Source: Prunus persica (taxonomy: Eukaryota; Streptophyta; Magnoliopsida; Rosales; Rosaceae). Taken from it: 64,000 nucleotides of DNA. The notes under the pieces are model-generated. The model worked only from the letters and a program-made list of their open reading frames with translations, was not told the DNA's origin and made no database searches. Of the stretch, positions 11,801 to 22,869 are shown piece by piece; within the stretch, counting starts at the first letter, position 1, and each line of letters opens with the position of its first letter. The stretch lies in NCBI RefSeq assembly GCF_000346465.2, contig NC_034014.1:17683542-17747541 (forward strand), given 5' to 3'. A program made the position numbers and the translations under genes.

Positions 11801-13026
11801 AACTTTTTGTGTTGTTTGTCATATTCGCCTCACATAAACAAATATCATAAGTTGTATGAAACAAATATTTGTTGGAAACAGCATTTCGCTCTTCAGAAGT
11901 TTATGTTAGCAATTTCCTTATAAACTACTAATAAACAATTGCCCTGAAACCATTTTCTGCAATAACAAAAAGGGGCATAATACTGTCGTAGCAAGAATGA
12001 AAATCATGTAGAAAGATATCCATCCATACATAAGAAAAACTTGAAGCTAATATTCAGCTTCCTACACCAACATAGATCATCCAACACATAAAATACCCCT
12101 GATGAATAGGATAGTTAATATACCTGAAGTAAAATCTTTCCAAGTGACATTCTCATCTGCCAACCACTGCTAAATGAGGCCACCAATCTATCCGAATCCT
12201 CCGGAGCAAACCCAAGTTCAGGCATCAACTTATTAATCTTTGCATCAACCATATCCAAGTCAACTGCCTGTGCCCGATTCTGAAGCTTATCAAACTCATC
12301 CAAAAGCCTTCCCATCAACTCCAAATCATTAACCGAATTCTCCAACGCCTTTTGAACCTTCTCCAACTTCTCTGCTATCTCCATCTCCTCCTTAAACGCA
12401 CTCATAAACTCCTCCTTCACTGTCCTGCTCAACGAAACCTCGAATTCTTGACTCAAAAACGCAATTTTCATATTGGGTTTCGCCTTTATTACATTCCCAG
12501 AATCGGGTTCTTCTAAACCAGCAATAATTCTCATTTGGGTTGTTTTCCCTGCTCCATTTACACCTACCAATCCTACTTTGTCCCCCTTTTTCACTTCCCA
12601 ACTCACATCTTTCAATACAGTCACACCCTTATAGCTCTTCCTCACATTTTCAAGCTTAACACCAGAAGAAATACCTGAAGCCCCGGAATTTGAATTCTTA
12701 TTACCACGTTTATGCTCAAATTCATTCTTAGAATTATCCGAAAACAAAGATTCAATATCGTTTTCGGCCGTAGTTTCGGCTACCGATGTTTCGACGGCCA
12801 AAGCCGATATCCGGGTTGGAATTTTAGCATTCGGCCTTCTGGGTTTGTATAAATTAGTGGTTTTGATAGAATTGGTGTTGTTACCTCTAGTTGATTGAGC
12901 AGCTATTCGAATTGAAACTGAGCAAAGCCGAGGTGGGAAAGCGGTCATTCGGGCATCGAAAGGGGCTGAACCAGTGAGGAAGCTCGAGCGGAGGTCAAGG
13001 CGGTGAAGCTTAGAAGTCAAATCCAT
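8854..13026 (-). CDS. ABCF5: ABC transporter F family member 5-like, plastid type
   Basis: A soluble twin-ATPase ABCF (GCN20/EttA-type) protein without membrane domains. The family acts on ribosomes and translation factors. Nine exons in coding order: 13026-12124, 11680-11339, 10839-10699, 10592-10413, 10244-10089, 9940-9839, 9730-9602, 9141-9037 and 8949-8854, giving 717 residues with every junction in frame. The Ser/Arg/Thr-rich N-terminus (about 1-75) resembles a plastid transit peptide, so plastid targeting is inferred. NBD1 has Walker A GVNGAGKT (155-162), signature SFSSGWQMR (284-292) and [17 protein letters not shown]2 has Walker [10 protein letters not shown] (482-490), LSGGEK (569-574) and [12 protein letters not shown]. 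The charged linker and basic tail ending NAKRWN match the ABCF5 subgroup. The first ATG in frame is used. Confidence 0.95.
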
Positions 13027-15100
13027 GGCTGGGAAGTGAGAAAGCGGGGGAAATTTTTTTGGTGAGTGAGAGGCTTTGGAGAAGATAAGCACAAGTTTTG
13101 GTGGACATGAATTGGAGAAATATTAAGGTGTGAGAATGAAGTGAGAGAGAAAGAGAAGTAGAAGGCAGAGTGTTGAGTTTCTCTTTCGGTCTCTGTGAGA
13201 GAAACTCTCAGCCCACGAATACGAATATATTGGTGAAATGTGTGGACTTCAAAATACCCTCGTAAAAATAGTTAGAGAGAGACAGAGAATGGATAGAAAA
13301 GAAGCGTTCTTTTTACACTACTGGTTTTCTGTTTTTATTCTAATTGTCTTTTTTTTTTCTTTTTTTCTTTTTTTCTTTTTGCTTCAAATCTTTTTCAATT
13401 TATCATTGTTTACGATATTGGAAAATGGTAGCCGAAGACGGTATATTCTTTTTTTTTTGTTTTTGTTAGAAGTATGTTCTATATTGTCAATGACAACCTT
13501 CTTTGTTTGTTAATCCCATTTAACTTTCCTTTTTATATTTGTGTTGTGATTTAATCAACTTAGTACGTTAACGAGTTTAATTTAATGAAAAAGGATATTG
13601 ATCTGCATCTTTATGAGAAACGTGTGTTTGTTTTATAGTTTAGACTATCCCTTAAATTAAAATAATAATAATTATCTTAACACGATAATCACTGGTCTCA
13701 AATTTGAACCAAAAATCACCTCAGCATGATAATCAAACTGATAAAAATGAAAAATTAACGTTAAGATGACAAAAAAAGTTAATAAAACAAAGCAAAGAAT
13801 TACCGACTGAAAAATTTAGTAAAATCCTGTCCACGTTCAGAGAGAGTTTTCATATTTATTATATATGGAGAAAAAAAAAACAAGAATAAAGACTCAAAAT
13901 TTTAGTTCCAAATTCGAACCCGCACCGTATCGAAGTCAATGTCATCCATTGTACAGTTACCTCTGAAAATTAGAAGTAAAAGACATTCTGAATATTTTGT
14001 AGCCGCGAAAAATAAACATAACTCACAGGACATGCTGCTGCAATGCGAGTTTCGTGGTGCAGATTCTGCAAGGAGATCCTCAGAAATTGATAACATATCG
14101 CTTCATCTAATGCCACGTGCTATTCATTGTGAGGGCACCCTCAAGCCACGTCCCCATTACATATTTTCATTCAACAACATTGGATGAGATGAAAGTTTTG
14201 GAGTCAAAAATCAACAACTAACCTCACAATGAATAGCAAGTGGAATAGTCACGTCACATCAATCCTCCACGCATAACGCTAGATGGCAAAACAGTACTAT
14301 CTCGATTCTATTTAGCATATTATAATTGATCTGGTATAACTATTCCCGTTTCACACACGACTCAAAATTTTCACTTTTAATGTATAATATCAATAAATAT
14401 CATATACTAAATATCATATACAACTTATAACATGTAGTTATACTCCAATACCACACTATAATACCTCCAATTACTGAGCCTACCTAACCCATAATTTCAA
14501 GTGAGATTTATTATTATATCCAATGTATAGGCTCAAATTATATAATAATAATAAAAAAAAACACTCTAATATGAAATGGACTTTAGAAACACACCCGAAA
14601 CTCATTTAAACATAACAAAGAGGCTTTTACTTTCTTATAAATTACAAAACTGTCATTGATTTCTTAAAACAAGCCCGACTCAAAAACCTCATAAAAAAAA
14701 AAACTCGAAACACTTAATAAGGCATTAAAGTAATTTAATAATCAAAATTAAATCCAATAGGGCCAACTATCATTTATTGGTTTTTTTTTTTGTTTGTTTA
14801 TAGAAATTAAATGGTGTATGGTTTATTTATATCGTTAGTGCAAAGAATGGATATACGAGTAAATATCTCTAATTTCATCATTCTTCATTTCATTTCATTT
14901 TTTTTTCTTTATACAAGCAATATTAAAAGATAGAGGAATCACATACAGAACCAGGAAGGTAGAAATAAATGTTTCGTCTGAAGAAAAAAAATGTTGTGAA
15001 CAATATGAGCTACAAAACTCTTGTAGCCATTTCTTAGCCCTTTAATCAACAATCCACATGAAAATTACCAGATCCTGTTTATATTATTTCACTGATATTA
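13027..15100. other. intergenic between ABCF5 promoter and KDSR 3' end
   Basis: The first 200 bp hold the ABCF5 5' leader and promoter, rich in GAGAGA. The rest is AT-rich with poly-T tracts. Around 14112-14240 the string TGCTATTCATTGTGAGG appears in both orientations about 100 bp apart, suggesting a small foldback MITE. Near 13895-13960 the minus strand has a GGTTCGAATTT motif like a Pol III B-box, possibly SINE-derived. No gene was found. Confidence 0.45.
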
Positions 15101-15469
15101 TACTTGGTAAGGACTAGAACGTTTCAAATTTGTATTTAATTCTTTTGAACATAGGTTTTAAAAAACAAACCCGAAATTCCAAAGCGTTTGATCCGTAGAA
15201 TAATTTCACAACTCCCGGTATCCATCAGAGTCAGCAATGAAGATTTAACATACCAAATGCCCTGGAACGATAACAGTCTTAATTTAAGGTAGAATGGTGG
15301 AGGTAAAAAAACAAGTTTCCTCAAGCAGTACCAAATACCAAATGCTAAATGATGCTCGGTGCGAATTCGATAGCCAAAACCACCTTCTGTGAAGGTCAGT
15401 GACTCGAAGAACCAAAGTATCCCGCAACCAACAGCTGCAGTGTAAGAAGTGCCCTTACAATGCACCAAG

Positions 15470-15860
15470 TGATGCAGGGCAGCGGCTAATAGCTGCTGTC
15501 CAGCGACCCAAATGTACCCAAAATACAGAGAATAGAACGATAAAGCAGTAGAATCGAAGTTGGAACGAAAATAATTGAGTTCTGGGGCACAATCCCAACA
15601 GAAACTTTAAAGACTAAAGTCTGAAATTATATTCATCAACAAAAACTAAATACAAGAGCCTCTTAATAGCCTATTTATACTAGAATATAGAAAACCTAAT
15701 TGACATAGGAATTAAAAACATAAACAGGTAATTAAACCAAATCCTAGTACAAATAGGAAAACAAGTAACATAAAAACCTATTAATTTAAATAACTAAAAC
15801 TTAGCCTTATTGGTTGATGCCCACTTAGATTAGGAAAGTCTAATAGATGCTCCCGCATCA
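15470..15860 (-). mobile_element. solo LTR in KDSR 3' UTR
   Basis: A 391-bp sequence runs from TGATGCAGGGC to CTCCCGCATCA on the plus strand. It has the TG...CA ends of an LTR and is flanked by a perfect 5-bp target duplication CCAAG (15465-15469 and 15861-15865). The minus strand carries TATAAATAGG near 15675, as expected for an LTR promoter, so the LTR is read in the same direction as the host gene. No internal retrotransposon sequence is present. It is therefore a solo LTR left by recombination, inserted just after the KDSR stop codon. Confidence 0.88.
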
Positions 15861-15866
15861 CCAAGT

Positions 15867-17750
15867 TCAGGCCCCTGAAATTAAAAATCATAGAAAAAGC
15901 AAGAACTGGTCAATTTTCAATCATAACATAAAAAATGCAAGGAAATTAACACAGGAAAAGAAAAGATCACATTTTCAGACTGTTACTTTACATTGGACGA
16001 AAAGGGGGCTCTAGATACAATGGGAAACCAGTACTAGAATTTCAATATTCTATGACAGAAATAGAAGCTGCATGCAGGTAAATTTCACTTTAATCTCCTG
16101 CCATCTAACAGTGACAAGTCCCAAGTTCCCAACCATTTGAGGTCAGCTACATGAATCTCAGTTCTCTGTTCAATCAAATCGTCGACTATATTTTCATAAG
16201 TCATACAGAATTACATCTTTCAACTATCCGTGATTTTCCAACATGTTAATTTTAGTCTTCCGCTGCCCCCTAACCACTGGCATCTATGTTGCTTACGTCA
16301 CTCTTTCTAACTGGTGCATCTATTCGTCTTTGTTATACTTGGTCCATACCAGAAACATGAAACCAGAACCATCAAGGAAATGATATTAATCTCTCTCTAA
16401 CATATAGCTTGTCTTGTAATGCAAAGTTTGTGAAACACTAAGCATTATGATTAACTTAAATGCATGAAACATCTAATATCTGAAATGCAAGAAAATATAT
16501 AACCAGCAGCACCAATCATCAAACCTTGCAGTTTCGATTAAGTCAACATAATAACAACAATAAACTTTTAGACATGGCAATTGTGTCCAAGAAACATGTG
16601 CAGTAACATGAAACTGAACACTGAAAAACAGATCATTTCAACTGCTGATACGAAACAATACTCACTTTCGTTCTGTGCATGCCACATATGTATACCATTA
16701 TACCAATTCCACTGGAAAAACAGAGCAACAAGACGAACCAAACCAGCAGCAACCACTTCAACAAATGCCATAACAAACGATCTCTGAGGAGACATCCCAG
16801 CAGTGGCAATAGACAGCAACGCCCCTTCAAGGTTACAAGGCACAATAAAAGCAGCAGACTTGATCCCGTCAAAAGCCTTCTTCGCAACTGCTTCAGCTTT
16901 CATCGCCCCTGACGACTCTGCTATAATGCTAGTCAGTTGTGGCCGCTTTTTCGTCTCTACAAGAAGAAGTGAATATCAAAATCAGAGTGGATGAAAAATC
17001 AAATCCAATTCAATCAAATCAAGCAAATCTCACATGGAAAGTAAACAAATTTATTCACATTTTACCTTCAGTGAGACCAGGGGTGTCTGTGTCCGGAGGG
17101 AATATAAGAGAAACATGAATATCATGAGATATCACCTCTTGTTGCAGAGCTTCGGCCAACCCACGAAGCCCAAACTTGCTCGCAGAGTAAGCTGTGTAGC
17201 CGTAGATACCAACTTGACCAGCTTGGGAAGACATGAGAGCAATCGAACGGGGTACACTGTCTCCTTTCTTCATTTTGGGCAAAGCAGCTTTGATCATGTT
17301 GAAGCTGCCAATCAGATTTACGTCCACCATGAACTTCACCTCATCCAATCCCTGCTTCTCGAGTTCTTCAGGGACGAAGACCCCTTGGTTGACAATCAGC
17401 ACATCAATGGGGTCTGCCTCCTCCACTGCTTTTGATACTGCATCGTAGTCACGAACGTCAGCAGAGAAGATCGACACGTCAATGCCCGTGGAGAGTTGGA
17501 TGTTGTTCTTTGCTTCCTCGAGCTTGTCGACGGAGCGGGCGAGGATGGAGACTCGGGCACCCTCGGAGGCCGCGTGATGGGCCAATGCCAGCCCGATTCC
17601 GCTGGAACCTCCGGTGATGAACACGTGGCGGTTCTTGATTGGGATCTTGACAGAGCGGGGCCGGACTATGAGGTAGAGGATGAGAAGGAGGGCGAGTGGG
17701 GGCAGGAGGAGGAGGAGGAGGGCGAGGAAAGAGAGGTTGAAGTATGCCAT
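15867..17750 (-). CDS. KDSR: 3-ketodihydrosphingosine reductase (TSC10-like)
   Basis: A short-chain dehydrogenase that reduces 3-ketosphinganine to sphinganine with NADPH, the second step of sphingolipid synthesis at the endoplasmic reticulum. Coding exons are 17750-17066, 16956-16666 and a terminal stretch 15874-15867 supplying the last two codons and TGA, for 327 residues. A hydrophobic N-terminal segment (about 4-29) is the membrane anchor. The NADPH-binding motif TGGSSGIG is at 46-53, NQG at 121-123, catalytic Ser in LMSSQAG, and the YSASK pair is Tyr188/Lys192. The C-terminal half has another hydrophobic stretch (SFVMAFVEVVAAGLVRLVAL). The start is the first ATG in frame. The terminal exon is inferred from a GTGAGT donor and TTTCAG acceptor. 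Reading through instead would add 37 unrelated residues. Its 3' UTR is split by a solo LTR. Confidence 0.9.
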
Positions 17751-18418
17751 TGACGGAGCTTTGAAAAGGTAGTGCAAATGAAGGCTGGTGATGTCTCTCA
17801 ATCAAAGCTTCTGTGAAGTGCTTATCAATTGATATCCCCTCATCTATCTACACATAGAATACAATTTTGAAAAAGAAAACTGAGCAACAATTGTATGAGA
17901 ATCAACATGGACAGAGGTTTTCATTCATTCAAATACAACTGACTTTGCATCTATGATGAATTGAATAAAAAATCTTTTGATTTTCCGTTGAAGAAGAAAT
18001 AGAAGCAAGTAAACCCTAGATGGATGGATGATGGATCCATGAACTAAATCAATCCATGAGTAAAAATGAAAGTCGAAGGAGGGAGGGAGGCTACAACCTA
18101 CCTTTTTTAAACCCCAATCAATCGCCGCCAAATAGTTGAGTGAGATGCACCAAGCATGTCAACTGGCGTGATGAGAGAGAGAGAGAGAGAGACGGCGAAG
18201 AAGATGACGATTTGGACACAGGTTTCTTCTTTCTATTGGGTTGGGATGCCATCTCAGTACTAACGATGTAGCAGAGCCTTTTCTTTTTCTTTTTTAATTT
18301 TTTTTTTCTGAAATTACTTTAATAAAGTCAAGTCAATGTTCCAAAGGCCGGCCATTAGGCCCAGTTTCTACAGGGTTGCGGAAGCTTTAATCTGACCCAC
18401 AATCCTTACCCCTCTTCA
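17751..18418. other. KDSR promoter and leader region
   Basis: Upstream region of the minus-strand KDSR gene. It contains a GA microsatellite near 18173-18192 and T-rich tracts. The minus strand carries several ATGs in short frames, so the true transcription start cannot be fixed. No independent gene was seen. Confidence 0.5.
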
Positions 18419-18421
18419 TTA

Positions 18422-19590
18422 GAGCATTTCCACCCAGCAGCCTAGTCCAACCAAAAGGCCCTTTACGCCTCAAAAGCAGCTTCAAGCACAAATCTTGCTA
18501 TGAGCTCCACCAATCCGAGCAAGACCCAAGGCAAGATGAGGGAGGGAAGGGCTTTGTCTTTTCTTTTTTTAAATAAATAAAAAGGGGACTCAAAATGAAG
18601 CAGTTTTTGCCAGATTTTAGAAAGAAAAAAAACTTTAGCGGGACGATGTCGTTTTGACTTCAAGAAAAAAAAAAGGTTCATACTGTGCGTTGGAAGTTCT
18701 TTGGAGACTTTCGTCAAACACTTTTCAGGGGTCATGGTAGATTCCATGGGTTGTAAGGGTCACCTGACCACCCTTACTCCTCTATGGATTTGTCTTTAGT
18801 TGGCATGTGACGTATAAGCAGAGAACACGCGCATCACGCACGCCAATGTTAAACAAATTTGAATTTTTTTCATTGCCGTCAGCACCAGCTTTACTCCAAA
18901 GGCTAGAAGCCATGTGGGGCTACTTGGGTTGTTCGATCAATTTTTCCGCTGTCATCCAACAACGAAAAAGAAATTGAAAAAAAATGCCAACAAATTCTGA
19001 TTTTAAAAAAATAAATAAATACCTATCAATATTATTCTCTTTCCACACCAAATTTTCTACTATTGAATTCTATTTGTGTAAAAATACAAATGGCCTCTTC
19101 CATTGAAGTCGGAGACTCATAGACAACCATGAAAAATGTTTTGTTGCATGAGTGTTGGGTTCAAGTTGGTCATTGCATGATCGCTAGCAATGAGATGAAC
19201 TTCTCCCATATTTAGAGGAAAATTTATGGATAATTTTGTGAAAGATTAGGTTCACCTCTTACAGAATTTGAAAGTGTGGTTTTATAATAGAATTTAGAAG
19301 ATAGAGATGACAAGTGGTGCAATAGTAGCAATCGAAAATCTTATCCCAAAAATGTGATGTGAATTTTATAATAAATTTGGACACGAGGAAACCGAAAATA
19401 TTTTTAGAATATTTTATCTGAAAATTGATATGTGAATTTTATAATAAATATAGACACGTGACAATTGAAAATCTTATCAAAATTAATCTTATAAGTATAA
19501 AAATAAAATTAATTAGTTGTGAATAATAACTGCCCTTTGTCATGACAATGGGTGAATAGTAACACCATAACACATGGGGTAGAAATGCTC
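18422..19590. mobile_element. Harbinger-like non-autonomous element
   Basis: The ends GAGCATTTCCACCC (left) and GGGTAGAAATGCTC (right) are inverted copies with one mismatch. Both flanks carry TTA (18419-18421 and 19591-19593), fitting the 3-bp TWA duplication of PIF/Harbinger (Tourist-like) elements. The interior of 1.17 kb has no transposase-like ORF. The TIR is short, so part of the interior could be unrelated sequence. Confidence 0.6.
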
Positions 19591-19593
19591 TTA

Positions 19594-20463
19594 GTGTTGG
19601 GAAACAGAACCGAACCAAACCCAACTAACAAAGTAACACCGACCGCCAAATCAAGGTTGTGGTAACTTGATTTAGCATAGGGAGGACCATGGAAGAATAG
19701 AAAAACATGTGAAACAGGCTAATAAATTAAGTAATCGCCCATACGTATGTATTCATGCAAAAACTTATCAATTCATTGTAAATGTAATCATTTGATATTA
19801 GACTCGCTGATAAATTTCAATACTTCATTTGAGTAATTAAATCTGGGAGGGTTGATTTGTTGGAATCCCTCTTTCTTAGATAAAAAGAAGAAAAATAAAA
19901 GTATATTAGTTCATTTCAACAAATCTAAGGAAAGAATTACAATTAATAAACTCATTCTATTTTTTTTTTATCAACAAAATAACGCCTTAACTTTTGAAAT
20001 CAAGGAACGAATTAATTCCACCTCGTTAAATTGAAGCAGTTTTATTTTCTTTTTTTTTTTTAAAAAAAAAAGCTATAAAATACGCACGCAACAAAAACAG
20101 GAAGGAGAACGGTCTTTTTTTTTTTTTTTTGGTTGAATGAACAACAGTTTGACAAGTGTTTTTTTCTATAAAAATGATGCTAAATAGTTTAAGAACGTTG
20201 TTAAAGAATGATATAATTTTGTTATATACGGTAAAAGCATTTCCTAGGGCAATGTTAGCAAAGGCCATAATATTGAGACTAAATGCTTAAAATTATATCA
20301 TAACAATCTTTTACTTTCACATCCAAAGGTACAAATGCAACCAAAGTGAAACTATAAATATTTCAAAATTGCAGTGAACAACCCGATATTCTAATCATGC
20401 ATGAAGCTCTTATCACAACTGTAGAGAATTTTCAATAGACCAGCTTTCACATCTTCCCAACAT
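19594..20463. other. AT-rich intergenic DNA
   Basis: Low-complexity AT-rich sequence with poly-T and poly-A runs (for example 20045-20070 and 20116-20131). The right part may include the polyadenylation region of the UBA2 transcript coming from the other side. No gene was seen. Confidence 0.4.
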
Positions 20464-22859
20464 CTAACATTCTAGCCCAGAATACAACCCTCTGACAAAA
20501 TCCAGAACAGAAATATTCAATGGAGACAAGCCAAGACTCTTAACAACGTTTGCACATTTAAGTAATAGTAATTGGGTGACCATTTGTTCAATACTGTGAG
20601 CAAAACCGACTCCCTGGATGTGAATTCCAGCATGTACAAGGGTTGCGGTCACTTGGGCACCGCTCATTCAAAACATCCACATGTGATCTTCACTCGCTAG
20701 GACAAGAACACAGATACATTATTACAAATCTTTCTTGAGAAAACGGCAACTATTGTCAAGTAGTTCCCGTATCATATCCGAAGTTCTACTTTTACAGTGG
20801 ATCCATGGATTGAACCTCCGTTAGGTTCAACAACCAAGGATGAGATTGCAAAGCAGCTTTAGAAAGACCTTCGATAAGGAAGTTCAATTGACTTCTATAT
20901 ATGCAAGCAGAACATGAGTCCATTGTTCTGCTGACCCAAAATTTATCAATGCAAAACTAGTGTTACTTAACAAAAAGACGCTGATTTCGGAAGTTCAGCT
21001 GGATATCCCGACCATGCAAGAGTAATGAAGGAGAGGTAAGGGGTAGACCTGAGTAGAACTAATGAGAGAAAGGGAGGGGGGAAGGGGGAAGGCATGGGAT
21101 ATAGGATTGGTCAACTCATCAACCCCATCATAACCTGAAGATTGCGAGTTCGAATCCTGTCCCAACCGGACCAAATCACTTTAAATGTATTTTGAAACCA
21201 ATGGTGCCAGACAAGCTTCTTTTAACCAAAAAATATACAGCAAAAAACAGCAATATCTTACCTCCATTCCACGAAGCCTATCAATTATTTTGTGAGAACT
21301 ATCAACAATCCTGAAGTCAATGAACTTTGTTTCACTCAAGGTATTAAGATTATGATATTAGAGTTGGTAACTGAACATAAACACCAGCTCCACCACACCA
21401 TTATTCTATATTCAGCTACAAGCTCTATACCCATGGCCAGATGACCAACTTTTATATTAAGAAGCATTTACTTGAAAACTGATCACAGCTCCTACTTCAA
21501 AACTCTAAAAAACCTAACAATAGATTTTCTATGGCCTCACAACCTGCATCACATTACCTGCCAAAAGGACTACAGTAAACAATAAGATCATGTTATCATC
21601 TAAAGCGAATAGTAAGAGGTCTGATGTTTCACACAAAAATATCATGACTCATAGGGCACCATTCAGTACCATTTAGAGCTGACAAAAACACAGTTTAGAA
21701 AGATCCATCAAATATACTGTAGATGATAAAATTGTGGTGTTAAATACAAGAAAATTATTCAAAACCAATAAAAAACAATAAAAGAGCATTAATAAACAAA
21801 GTTAACAATGAGCATTGCAGAAGAAAAACTACATTATAAAGTTCATTTAATCCATAGGATTGGGAATTTAAAAAGTATTTTTGTTCAACCTCGCGACTCC
21901 ATAAAATACAGATAGGTTTATAAGAGAATTTCTCAAACTCTTGAGCTTTCAAACAAATAAAATTAAAAAAACTACAGTACTTTGAAGAAGGAAAAGACAG
22001 AAAGGGGAAGGAAAACAGAAATTTCATTTGACAGTTTTAAGATTCTGCTCTTTGTAGTAACCATCAGCTCCTTTTAAACTTCAGAAGAATCACCAGACCA
22101 GTACAAAAACACTGATGCACCTATTTGGGATCTGCACATTTAATAAAAAATTGTGAAAAATAATTTCAAAAGAGATGAAAGGTTTAAAACCCAAAATCCC
22201 TTTAAAATGAATACAAGTTAAGACTTCAAAGTTGAAAGGCGAACTGGTCTCGACAGTTAATTTCTAAATGCAACAATGATATCAAGTTGCTGCAAAAACA
22301 TTAGATCATTCAAAATGCTTAAATTCAAGAACTTTGACAAGAAAGTATCCATTTAAGGAGCTGTACAAAATAAAGAAGCAATAATATTGAAAAAGATCCT
22401 AACAATTCTAAAAGAATTGCTCAAAGGAACGAACACTCCCTTGATCAATTGAAAAGTCACTTCTTCAGTTCTTGAAAATCAATCTAAATACCCGGCAAGC
22501 CAAAGTTTCTGTCATCTAAAACCAAAAGTCAATGTGTTTTCACACGACAAATTATACCCCAGGCCTTTACTCGCAACAGAATCACCCCTGCATTGACAAT
22601 AGATGGCATCTAAAACTTGAAAACCCTAATAGCCTTCAGTAACCTAGTAGATGAAAATGAATAGGATTCAAACAATGATGTTCTATTCCTATTAGCCTAT
22701 ACAATTAAATCTTCTACACTCGTTCAATTAAACTTACTAAAGTACAAATAGTATTTGACTACCAAAAAAGGAATAGCATAAGAGTGACTTTGTGATCAGT
22801 TGTGGTGTGCACGTGAGAATAACTAAAATTACCAAGTAAAAGAGTGATTTTGTTATACC
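20464..22859 (-). other. probable intron-containing 3' UTR of UBA2
   Basis: Immediately after the UBA2 stop codon the minus strand reads GAGGTATAAC, a good 5' splice site. The long gene-free stretch beyond fits the known habit of plant UBA2 genes of having introns in the 3' UTR. A plausible far exon begins after a TCCTAG acceptor near 20699 and contains a 67-codon ATG frame (20667-20464, MSGAQVTATLVHAGIHIQG...) that I do not recognise. Splice connections are inferred and no RNA evidence is available. Confidence 0.4.
21095..21205 (+). repeat. tRNA-like (SINE-type) sequence
   Basis: TGGTCAACTCAT (21108-21119) and GAGTTCGAATCC (21146-21157) are spaced like Pol III A and B boxes. The B box closely matches GGTTCGANTCC. 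No cloverleaf with a normal acceptor stem is evident, so a tRNA-derived SINE or tRNA relic is more likely than a functional tRNA gene. Confidence 0.4.
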
Positions 22860-22869
22860 TCAGGGGCAC

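Noticed and set aside
13895..13960. Minus-strand tRNA-like sequence with GGTTCGAATTT
   Set aside because: Only a B-box-like match; no convincing A box or ends, so not listed as a separate element.
15136..15468. 110-codon minus-strand ORF
   Set aside because: Falls in the KDSR 3' UTR beyond the stop codon, on the far side of the solo LTR. It has no family resemblance, and no separate promoter context was identified.
21108..21157. Functional tRNA gene
   Set aside because: A and B box-like motifs are present but no consistent acceptor, D and anticodon stems could be drawn; kept only as a SINE-type repeat.
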